From Bacteroidota bacterium (GTDB lineage: Bacteria > Bacteroidota > Bacteroidia > Cytophagales > Cyclobacteriaceae), in contig CANIVF010000011.1 in the NCBI GenBank assembly GCA_947470895.1, positions 21,046 through 85,045 of the forward strand: a DNA stretch of 64,000 bases. The letters are read 5' to 3'. Position numbers and translations under genes: made by a program. Numbering within the stretch: position 1 is the first letter of the stretch; each line of letters starts with the position of its first letter. The notes beneath the pieces were generated by a model. The model saw nothing but the letters and a program-made list of their open reading frames with translations, was not told where the DNA came from and ran no database searches. Shown here one piece after another: positions 16,479 through 23,928 of this stretch.

Positions 16479-16913
16479 TCAGGGTGCCATGGCATTTGGC
16501 TGTAGCCCTAATCCTCTCTTACTGTTGCGCGCATCATTCTCCAATCTTGCCCAGGCAGGATTTTTATCATACGTTTTGTAATGCCAGGCTAATCCCGCTT
16601 GTAATAATTTCTCATTGATGGTTGCCCCATGAATGAAAACCATACCGATTATTCTTTTGTACCGGTCCGTATTCATCTCGTTCACAGTAACTATTTTTTC
16701 AAATATATTATCGGATAGAAATTGCTTAGCAACCATTCCGAAATCCTGTCTTTTTTCCGGGTAGTCAATGCCATGTGACCTGATTTTCATTTGTTTATGG
16801 TTAACCAATATGGTGAATGTATCACCATTCGCTAGAGAAACTACTTTTCCAACCCGTTGGGAAAATGATGCTGGAGGGAGTAGTAAAAGAAGGAGTATTC
16901 GAAGTACCCTCAT
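16479..16913 (-). pseudogene. Thermonuclease copy 2, decaying
   Basis: 144 aa, close copy of the gene at 12576-13040 with the same signal peptide. Differences hit conserved places: the DGDT loop reads NGDT, HGIDCPE became HGIDYPE with Leu to Ser two residues earlier, a Trp near the end became Gly, and the next conserved Trp codon (TGG) is TGA, removing about 10 residues. Catalytic Arg, Glu and the second Asp of the loop remain, so weak activity is possible, but relaxed selection is likely. It follows propeller-caspase 2. Confidence 0.7.
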
Positions 16914-16978
16914 AGCGTGTCTGGTGAGAAGTTAGCACGATCCTTTTCAAACTTGACTAATGAGTATGAAATCAGTGG

Positions 16979-17086
16979 AATAACGTATCTCCACAACTTA
17001 ATGAACCGCGGTGTACGAGCCCCGTACGTACAGTGGTGTGAGAGCCTAGCCCCGTCAGTTACCACTGGCGGGGGGGGTACTCGATT
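16979..17086 (+). mobile_element. Group II intron 3' end remnant (domains V-VI)
   Basis: CCACAACTTAATGAACCGCG introduces a domain V-like hairpin (17003-17038, GGTGTACG/CGTACGTAC arms), then GTGGTGTGAGAG, a GC-rich domain VI stem and the terminal TACTCGATT. This is the usual 3' end of bacterial group II introns; the reverse transcriptase gene and the 5' part are absent. Confidence 0.6.
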
Positions 17087-17139
17087 ATGCACTGTTTTTT
17101 TCTTCGCTTGTATGTAGTTCGTCACTACCCACAGAGCAA

Positions 17140-19431
17140 TTACTTATTAAAAATCATAATCGGGAAGTCATTACCGAACGAAAAACTTGCAGGATATTGC
17201 GGTTTCCCTTTGTGCTTTTGTGAAAGTTCAGGAACTCTTCGCTCAATATAAGAACTTAGTTCTCGAATTGTAATAGTTCCATCTACCATTGAGCTTTCAT
17301 CCTTGCCTTGAAGTACTTCTAGCAAAGAATAGGTAAATACACCATGTCCAAGTTGTGCAAACTCTGTTGCAAATTGGTCTGAACCTGCTGCGGTAAGCCA
17401 AAATGTACCTGTGCTTCTTGCCAACTGTCCAATAGCTCTTTCCTCTGCCGCACCTCTGGTTGCCACGGCATCCAATGCTCCACCAGAATGACAGGCATCC
17501 AAAATAAATATTTGTTTTTGTGCATTAATACCCATTGATAACTTTTTAATTTCTCCTGCCGATAATGCTTTTTCTTTTAGCATTGCCTCATTCCCATAAA
17601 GCTGAGTGAGGTCATTAGGCACTATATAAAATTCACTAAGCGAATTATTTTCACTCATTGTACCATGTCCAGCATAATAAAAAACAAACATATCCTGTTC
17701 TTTAATGACAGTACTCAAGTCAGCAAATGCTTTAATGATATTGCCTTTTGTTACTTCTCCGTCATATAATTTTTTTGTTACAATAGACTCAAATAATGCT
17801 GATTTATTCTTTTCTAATTGAACTTTAAAAGCCTCCGCATCTGGCAAGGCGTAGTTAAGCTCATACTTAGGGTTTTGATATTTGTTTACACCAATTATCA
17901 ACGCATACAGTTTTGGTTTTTCAAGAGCTTCAGTTGCATAATTTACCATCAATTTAGTTTTTTCTGAATCTATCCCATCTGCCGAAGTGGCAATTGCATA
18001 GATATAATTAGTTTCACCAAAAACAGAGCTTAGACTAACATCGAATGTATACCTTGATGTTGAATTGGATTTTTGAAGATTAACCAATTTTTTGTTTTGA
18101 TATAGTCGCACCTCATTAACCTTGTCTGCATTTTTAGTAACTTTAAAAGTGATAATGATATTTTTTTGTTTCGAACTGTAAGGTGTAACGTTTTGATCTG
18201 CGATTGCAACTGATTTGCTATTCACATTGTCCAATTCCAAGACTGGTGTATTTTTTATATCTTCTGATAAATCTGGTAGCGTATTTGTTCCAACATTCTG
18301 ATGTATGATGCTGTATAATAAACGAGGACTAAAATATTTTTCTAAAGTAGATTCTAACGTAGAAGTACTAATCAAATTGTTTCCTTGATATTTACGCCAT
18401 TCTAATTTTTCAAAAGCACCAGCTGTACCATCTACTCGTCCATCTTTTGCTATCACAGCCCAATCATCTCGATCAAAAAACAAATCCGCAACTACTTTTC
18501 CTTTTTCTGTATTGAATAGATTAACTATACCATTTCCATAAGGAATCAGATAATATTTACCGCCAGCTACTTTGAATGGAAGAAATGTTTTTTTAGTTGA
18601 ATTAACTTTGCTGATATACGTGCCGATATCTTGTGAAATCAGTTTGCCAGTGGCGATATCCCATAACATAATATTTCCCATTTTGTTTACCATAATCAAT
18701 TGGGTTTCAGAGTCGTTTATTTCATAGTAATGATCATCACTGTTAAATTTAAATAAGCGTTTTCCTTTTGGATTCAGGATACTTACACCATTATTTAATT
18801 CACTAACAATAATATTACCATTATTTAATACATGATATATAATCGGCATAAATGGTAGCTTCACTGACTTTAAAAGTTGCCAATTTTCTACGGAATAAAT
18901 ATGAAGCGACTCTTCCATCATATTTTTTCCATAAAATATTTTGCCATCACGTGAAATTTTGGCCATCCCAAAATCAAACTCATGTAAAACGCGAAAACCG
19001 GAATCACTTTTTTCTAAAACGATTGTCTTTGACTTGATGTCAGATGACGCTACTATATATTTGTCCAAGTATCTGATACTAAAACCTGGATAAAGTAGAA
19101 GGACTTTAGATAAGTCTTCCATTGGTTTAGTTTGCTTTACGGTTTCAGAACTATCAACGACATTAAATAACCCCATATTATTAATTGATCCATATCTTCC
19201 AGTGGATAAGTTTAGTATATTATAATACGATCCAGTCTTTAACGTAATGGTATCTGTTTCCACGTGTACAACAGTAACCATATTATTTGTAATACTTAAC
19301 TGAAGCATTCCCAAACCATGCCCAGCACCAAATGTTTCTCTATATCCTTTTTTCTCCAAGTAACGTTGAGTTTGGGAGTACGAGTTTACTGATAGTATGA
19401 GCATTAAAATTGATAGAAGATTATATTTCAT
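17140..19431 (-). CDS. Exported propeller-caspase protein 2
   Basis: 763 aa, with a signal peptide ending near SYSQ. The N-terminal half, about residues 40-330, has repeated propeller-like strands (LHIYSVENWQLLKSV, GNIMLWDIATGKLIS). The peptidase C14 domain starts near 510 with His589 (FYYAGHGTM) and Cys647 (ILDACHSGG), both present. Its C-terminal half aligns closely with protein 1 (QLARSTGTFWLTA, GHGVFTYSLLE, SFSFGNDFP), while the propellers have drifted further. It is followed leftward by a group II intron remnant and thermonuclease copy 2. Confidence 0.85.
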   Translation of the reverse strand: MKYNLLSILMLILSVNSYSQTQRYLEKKGYRETFGAGHGLGMLQLSITNNMVTVVHVETDTITLKTGSYYNILNLSTGRYGSINNMGLFNVVDSSETVKQTKPMEDLSKVLLLYPGFSIRYLDKYIVASSDIKSKTIVLEKSDSGFRVLHEFDFGMAKISRDGKIFYGKNMMEESLHIYSVENWQLLKSVKLPFMPIIYHVLNNGNIIVSELNNGVSILNPKGKRLFKFNSDDHYYEINDSETQLIMVNKMGNIMLWDIATGKLISQDIGTYISKVNSTKKTFLPFKVAGGKYYLIPYGNGIVNLFNTEKGKVVADLFFDRDDWAVIAKDGRVDGTAGAFEKLEWRKYQGNNLISTSTLESTLEKYFSPRLLYSIIHQNVGTNTLPDLSEDIKNTPVLELDNVNSKSVAIADQNVTPYSSKQKNIIITFKVTKNADKVNEVRLYQNKKLVNLQKSNSTSRYTFDVSLSSVFGETNYIYAIATSADGIDSEKTKLMVNYATEALEKPKLYALIIGVNKYQNPKYELNYALPDAEAFKVQLEKNKSALFESIVTKKLYDGEVTKGNIIKAFADLSTVIKEQDMFVFYYAGHGTMSENNSLSEFYIVPNDLTQLYGNEAMLKEKALSAGEIKKLSMGINAQKQIFILDACHSGGALDAVATRGAAEERAIGQLARSTGTFWLTAAGSDQFATEFAQLGHGVFTYSLLEVLQGKDESSMVDGTITIRELSSYIERRVPELSQKHKGKPQYPASFSFGNDFPIMIFNK

Positions 19432-19474
19432 AGTACTTGTTTCTGGGTGCGTTTAATTTTAAAATAGGGCCTAG

Positions 19475-19560
19475 TCAAGTAACCCAAGGGAGTTTCACCC
19501 TTAGGTTCTCACGGAACCGTACGTGAAAGTCTCCCTTTATACGGCTCTTCCTGTTCAATC
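19475..19560 (-). mobile_element. Group II intron domain V/VI remnant
   Basis: The reverse complement of 19514-19547 is a 34-nt domain V: GAGCCGTAT, then a GGGAGACTTTC centre, and CGTACGGTTC. It has the AGC triad and the paired GTAC arms of group II introns. Domain VI-like sequence with GGGTGAAACTCCC follows. No intron-encoded protein remains. Confidence 0.7.
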
Positions 19561-19802
19561 TCAAATGTATTTCTACATTATGGATATACCAACTTCCAGT
19601 GCGCGAATAGATCCGGTCTTTCTTCATGCTTCTTCTTCAACCACCGGAGAAAGAAAATTCTTATTCGCTTGGGTATTCATAAAGATCAAGCCTAGGCGAG
19701 GAGCAGAACTCGAATGGGTGGATGGGCAGTAGCCCAAAGCCAGATAATGATGATGACTATCACCTTGGCACGGTTTATCAAAAGAGGATACAAATCTATG
19801 CT

Positions 19803-19932
19803 TGACGACTACCTGAACGTATCGCCACAACTGAATGAACCGCTATATTAGAGACCTGTGCGTACCGTGGTTGGTGGGAGAGGGAGAGGCTACCTTCATC
19901 GGTGAAAAACCCGGTGAGACCGTCTATTCGAT
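19803..19932 (+). mobile_element. Degenerate group II intron 3' end
   Basis: CGCCACAACTGAATGAACCG, a weak domain V hairpin (GACCTGTGCGTACCGTGG) and a terminal CTATTCGATT resemble the remnant at 16979-17086. More decayed than that copy. The spacer 19432-20004 holds only these intron pieces. Confidence 0.5.
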
Positions 19933-20004
19933 TGTTCGCTGACCCTTTAATTGATTACTGTTCACGTTGTCTTGTAGCCTGATTCTTAATTTTAATATCA
20001 GACA

Positions 20005-21069
20005 CTAGTCCTTCGAGAAGCAAGTCAGTACATCAGTTTTGAAATAAGGTTCTTGGCCTACCCAAAACATATAATTTATCTTCAGGAAGTCTTTGGCGAA
20101 GGCGTGCAACAGGGGAACAATATTGTTATGTGCGTTTTTTTTCTTTTCATCATTTATATCACCGGTCTCACCAATGTAATTACCGTCTTGTACTGCAATC
20201 CCGAGCGGAACCGTGTAATGTCCTTCATGCATCATAGCAAGGGTATGGTTTAGTTGTCCTTTTCTTTTCACCATTAAGTCAGGACCGCCAAGTCCAACAC
20301 CGATTTTCTCACCGTATTGATAAATGCCGCGTAGATAGCCTTTGTCATTTCCGGGTAGCCATTCACCGGGAATGAAATTAGCATAAATCATGGTAGTTGA
20401 TTTGGGGAAACTCTTTTTTAAGGCAAGCATGTTCTCTTTTAATGCATTAACATATTCCAGTTCGGAAAAACTTGGGTCTTTTACTTCGATCGCAGTTTCC
20501 TGGAGATTAATACCTTCTATTTTCCCATCAAATTTATCTCCCAATGCTTCAATTAGTAATTGAAATTGTTTCCTCACTTTCTTATTCCAGCGTTTTGCAA
20601 CCCAACCACCAAGGCTTTTATCGTCATTGTATTGCATTACAACACCACTATCGTATTCCACATTCAATAAATAGTCGGGAACGGCTTTGTATTTGGGGTT
20701 AAATGTTACATCCTGAATTTGGATGAATAGCTTCTTATTATAGCTTTTAAGGTATTCATAATCTTCTTTCAAAATTGTAAAATCATATTTTCCTTTCTCA
20801 GGTTCAAAGTCACGCCATGAGTACATGATTTGCGCTCCCTTGAACATGGGATGTAAAAGTAATGGGTGATCTTTTATCAATTCCCTGTCTCTGGCGAAAT
20901 AGACGAAATGTTGAATGTTGTCTTTGGTAACTGGACATGTAGCGCTTAGATATTTTTCATAAGCTTTAGCATATCGGTCGCTTTGCTTTGGTTCAGTTGG
21001 CTGCCCGTGTAAAACAGTCGTCAAGAAGAACAATAGCAACGTCATCAACTTATCTAAATTCGACATCAT
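20005..21069 (-). CDS. Secreted TIM-barrel glycoside hydrolase-like protein
   Basis: 354 aa with a signal peptide ending at LHGQ. The strand pattern of a (beta/alpha)8 barrel is visible: GAQIMYSWRDFEPEKGKYDF, KKLFIQIQDV, GINLQETAIEV with a candidate acid/base Glu, MIYANFIPGEW, and near the C-terminus INYMFWVGQEPYF with a second candidate Glu. It resembles uncharacterised GH5/GH42-like proteins; the substrate cannot be stated. Single gene, leftward, with a long inverted repeat upstream. Confidence 0.65.
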   Translation of the reverse strand: MMSNLDKLMTLLLFFLTTVLHGQPTEPKQSDRYAKAYEKYLSATCPVTKDNIQHFVYFARDRELIKDHPLLLHPMFKGAQIMYSWRDFEPEKGKYDFTILKEDYEYLKSYNKKLFIQIQDVTFNPKYKAVPDYLLNVEYDSGVVMQYNDDKSLGGWVAKRWNKKVRKQFQLLIEALGDKFDGKIEGINLQETAIEVKDPSFSELEYVNALKENMLALKKSFPKSTTMIYANFIPGEWLPGNDKGYLRGIYQYGEKIGVGLGGPDLMVKRKGQLNHTLAMMHEGHYTVPLGIAVQDGNYIGETGDINDEKKKNAHNNIVPLLHAFAKDFLKINYMFWVGQEPYFKTDVLTCFSKD

Positions 21070-21136
21070 TGTTTCGTTTGTCCTTTAATACAAGACCGTT
21101 TTGATTTTTTTGTCATCTGTCCGATTGGTACAAAAG

Positions 21137-21268
21137 GGCTTGCGTACAACGTTTTGCGGCTTGGTGAAGAAGCGGATTTTGAAGCACTAAACTGTTGGTA
21201 TACCACAAATGTTGATACAAGGTAGAATGTTTAATTAACCAATGACCCCACGTTTTTGCCAAGCCGCT
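21137..21268. repeat. Long imperfect inverted repeat
   Basis: GCGGCTTGG (21156-21164) and CCAAGCCGC (21259-21267) are perfect 9-bp arms, extended outward by partly matching GCGTACA and TGTATGCGC. About 94 bp lie between the arms. The layout recalls attC-like hairpins and repeats common in Bacteroidota spacers, but canonical attC boxes are not evident. Confidence 0.5.
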
Positions 21269-21282
21269 GTATGCGCCTAGTA

Positions 21283-21612
21283 TGGTGCATTGATATTCCA
21301 GACGGGAATGTAGATATATTATCCAGAGAGTGCAAGACTCTTATGTTGAAGCATCGGTGCGCATTAGTAAGTTGCAAGGTGGTTTGGATTAATCCAAGCA
21401 GTGAAGAAAGCAGGTCTACAATGTCCTCTACTGACGAATAGAAACTACATACAGAGGCACACTTGTTCGAGTGAGTTAGCACAGCTTAACGAAGCACTTC
21501 AGGTGCAACAGAGCAAGTATGTAGATGTAGCAGTGATCGATTGAAAGATAAACGTCTTACCTGGGGAGGTCTCCTGATGATGTTTACATTAAAGGAGATG
21601 TCAGTTGATTTT
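21283..21612 (+). mobile_element. Group II intron 5' region remnant
   Basis: CCAGAGAGTGCAAGACTCTT, then GGATTAATCCAAGCAGTGAA, AGCACAGCTTAACGAAGC and ACGTCTTACCTGGGGAGGTC, in this order, are typical of the ribozyme core (domains I-III) that precedes the reverse transcriptase gene of bacterial group II introns. It stops where that gene would begin. From 21613 to 21940 I see only a candidate promoter. Confidence 0.55.
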
Positions 21613-21895
21613 CAAATACTTCGGCCTTTTTTCTGGCAAGAATTTCTGGGACCGCATTGATATCTTAATTGAAAGTGAGCGATTCATCAATATCAGGAGA
21701 TTGAGCCACAAACGTGAAGCGGGCCTCTTTCATCAGGTATTGTCTATGCGGACAACTGAAAGCGAGAATATGGGGGCGATTGAAATTCATGTTCTTTAGT
21801 GGCAAGCCGGGTGTGAGAACAGTATAAAATACACCAGTGACATTGCTGCCATACCATGAAGATGGAATCAACTTTATTTTATCTTGACTTTTTCC

Positions 21896-21903
21896 TATAT
21901 TTC
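21896..21903 (+). promoter_or_regulatory. Candidate Bacteroidota -7 promoter box
   Basis: TATATTTC differs by one base from the Bacteroidota primary-sigma -7 consensus TAnnTTTG. It stands 38 bp before the ECF sigma factor start, with a T-rich stretch about 20 bp upstream that could serve as the -33 element. Confidence 0.3.
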
Positions 21904-21940
21904 AAAGGATCGATAAGAAATAAGTTTATATGGACAATTA

Positions 21941-22600
21941 ATGAAGACCCATACACCTACGGAGAAAATTCATAAAGACAGCCGTGTATCTGATGAAAAC
22001 CAGTCTTCTGGCTTTAGTACAATTTTATTTAAATCAAGTACGAGTCCCGATGAAGTTGATTTTATTGTTTGGACATCTTTAAAGCAAGGAAACCGTAAAG
22101 CATTGGATTATATCTTTGAAAAATACATAAGGTTGCTTTATGCTTATGGAGGAAAAATTTGGAAGGATGGGGCATTTATTGAAGATTCTATTCAAGATGT
22201 GTTTGTTGAACTTTGGAACAGGAGGGAAAAACTGTCGGCAACTAATAATATCAAATTTTACTTGCTCAAGTCGTTGCGCAGGCGGATAGTGCGAAAACTT
22301 TCAAATGAGCAGCGGGAACGGATGCACCTGTCAAGGATATTTGATTATTCTGATGAAATAGAGTTTTCCATTGAATCTGATCTTATTCATAATCAAAATG
22401 TATTTGAACAAGAGGAGCAACTCACGAAGGCAATGGCCCAGTTGAGTAAGAGACAGCGCGAAGCCGTTCATTTGAAGTTTTATCAAAAATTGACGTACGT
22501 GCAATTGTCCGAAGTATTGGAAATAGACCTGAAATCTTCTTATAAGTTGATTGGGAAAGCCATAGATTCCCTTCGCAAATTGGTTCGGATGGTTCGCTAA
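21941..22600 (+). CDS. ECF sigma-70 factor
   Basis: 219 aa. Sigma-2 region about residues 55-120 (ALDYIFEKYIRLLYAYGGKI, IQDVFVELWNRREKL) and sigma-4 about 165-213 (QLSKRQREAVHLKFYQKLTY, YKLIGKAIDSLRKLV). The N-terminal roughly 45 residues are unusually long for this class. Followed by FecR and an STN-type SusC, the classic cell-surface signalling set: ligand sensed by the outer-membrane receptor, relayed by FecR, and the sigma factor then transcribes the uptake genes. Confidence 0.9.
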   Translation: MKTHTPTEKIHKDSRVSDENQSSGFSTILFKSSTSPDEVDFIVWTSLKQGNRKALDYIFEKYIRLLYAYGGKIWKDGAFIEDSIQDVFVELWNRREKLSATNNIKFYLLKSLRRRIVRKLSNEQRERMHLSRIFDYSDEIEFSIESDLIHNQNVFEQEEQLTKAMAQLSKRQREAVHLKFYQKLTYVQLSEVLEIDLKSSYKLIGKAIDSLRKLVRMVR

Positions 22601-22619
22601 AACATATTTTCAAAAAAAA

Positions 22620-22657
22620 CACAACAAAAGAGGGGTAAAAAATATTTGTTGTGCTTT
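22620..22657 (+). terminator. Hairpin between the sigma factor and fecR
   Basis: A perfect 9-bp stem CACAACAAA/TTTGTTGTG (22620-22628 and 22645-22653) is followed by CTTTT. It may terminate or attenuate the sigma-factor transcript before fecR. Confidence 0.45.
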
Positions 22658-22688
22658 TACTGAATATGCATTGTCTGCAACTGTTCAA

Positions 22689-23762
22689 ATGAACTACGAT
22701 ATTTTCACAACCGATGATTTCATCAAAGATGAAGTTTTTCAACAATGGGTTTTTTCACCCGATGAAAAGAGCAATTCCTTTTGGAAGTGTTTCATAAGTC
22801 AAAACGCACATAAACAAAATGAAATTGAAGAAGCCCGCCAATTCCTTTTGGTTTTTAATTGTAAAGACAAGGAAGTATTAGATTCAAAAATAGCCAACCT
22901 CAAAAAGCGGATCGATACTGCCTTGGATAGTCCCGATAATGTGGTTAGAGACTATAATACCGAACCTCGCCTTAGTGGAGGAAGCAAAAGAATACCTCGC
23001 ATTAAAGTATATGCCATGGCGGCCAGTATTAGTATATTCCTGGTATACACTTTTTTGTTTTTTTATGTAAACAGAGAAGGTAAATTATTGGCTACGGGTT
23101 CGTATGAACTAATCACCCAAAAAGGCCAACGCTCTTTAATTACGTTGTACGATGGAACAAAGGTCTGGCTTAATGCCGATAGCCAGTTGAAATACCCTGA
23201 AAGCTTTGCAGGAAAGAAATCACGGGAAGTTTATTTGGAAGGGGAAGCCTATTTCGATGTAGCCGAAAACAAGGATCAGCCCTTCATAGTTACTACCTCC
23301 GATTTGAAAGTGAAGGTACTGGGCACGGCCTTCAACATCCGTTCATACAAGAAAGACGATATCATCGAGACAACACTGATACGTGGAGAAGTAAAGGTTG
23401 AGTCTACCGGCAAGCAGTCCAAAGAGATCACCCTTCGCCCTAATCAAAAGGTTGTTTTTGAAAAGCATTCAAGAAAACTAATGCTTGAAAACCAAGTTGA
23501 AACTGATAAATATACTGCTTGGCGCGAAGGTAGATTAATCTTTGAAGATCAACCCTTGTCGGAGATTATATCAGCTTTGGAGCGCTGGTATAATGTAACT
23601 ATCCGCTTGGAAGATACAAGTTCGCTGGATTGTCATTTTTCAGCGAAAGTTGACAATAAATCTTTGGAGGAGGTACTCGATCTACTTAAATCTTCAGAAA
23701 ATATAGATTACACGGTTAATGGAAATGAGATAGTTATAACAGGAAAACTCTGCAAAGAATAA
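22689..23762 (+). CDS. FecR-family anti-sigma factor / signal transducer
   Basis: 357 aa from ATG 22689; the frame opens at a TTG 18 bp earlier. Cytoplasmic N-terminal part, one membrane helix at about 106-127 (VYAMAASISIFLVYTFLFFY), then the periplasmic FecR domain (ITLYDGTKVWLNADSQLKYP, REVYLEGEAYFDVAENKDQP, VLGTAFNIRSY) and a C-terminal secretin/TonB short domain-like section (DYTVNGNEIVITG) that contacts the receptor. Pairs with the upstream ECF sigma factor and downstream SusC. Confidence 0.95.
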   Translation: MNYDIFTTDDFIKDEVFQQWVFSPDEKSNSFWKCFISQNAHKQNEIEEARQFLLVFNCKDKEVLDSKIANLKKRIDTALDSPDNVVRDYNTEPRLSGGSKRIPRIKVYAMAASISIFLVYTFLFFYVNREGKLLATGSYELITQKGQRSLITLYDGTKVWLNADSQLKYPESFAGKKSREVYLEGEAYFDVAENKDQPFIVTTSDLKVKVLGTAFNIRSYKKDDIIETTLIRGEVKVESTGKQSKEITLRPNQKVVFEKHSRKLMLENQVETDKYTAWREGRLIFEDQPLSEIISALERWYNVTIRLEDTSSLDCHFSAKVDNKSLEEVLDLLKSSENIDYTVNGNEIVITGKLCKE

Positions 23763-23819
23763 CCTACTTATTTAAAACAATGAGACATTATGGAAACATA
23801 ATCGCTGAATAAAAAAGAA

Positions 23820-23845
23820 CCGGAAAGTGTTAGCGCACCTTCCGG
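23820..23845 (+). promoter_or_regulatory. Hairpin in the fecR-susC spacer
   Basis: CCGGAAAGTG and GCACCTTCCGG form a stem of about 10 bp with one mismatch, about 60 bp after fecR and 84 bp before susC. Only a weak T run follows (CCTTTG), so it could be a partial terminator, attenuator or mRNA-stability element separating regulatory from transport genes. Confidence 0.45.
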
Positions 23846-23928
23846 CCTTTGACATGTACTTCAAGGAAGTCCAACATGCGGAATAATAAAATAAAAGTGA
23901 ACTACTTATTAAACCTAACTCCAAAGTT

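Noticed and set aside
12576..19431. Cytoplasmic abortive-infection (caspase plus nuclease) defence system
   Set aside because: All four proteins carry export signals, and no cytoplasmic sensor or activator is encoded nearby, so this reading is not supported.
19523..19732. 69-codon ORF
   Set aside because: It overlaps the group II intron domain V/VI remnant and unrelated spacer; no protein similarity.
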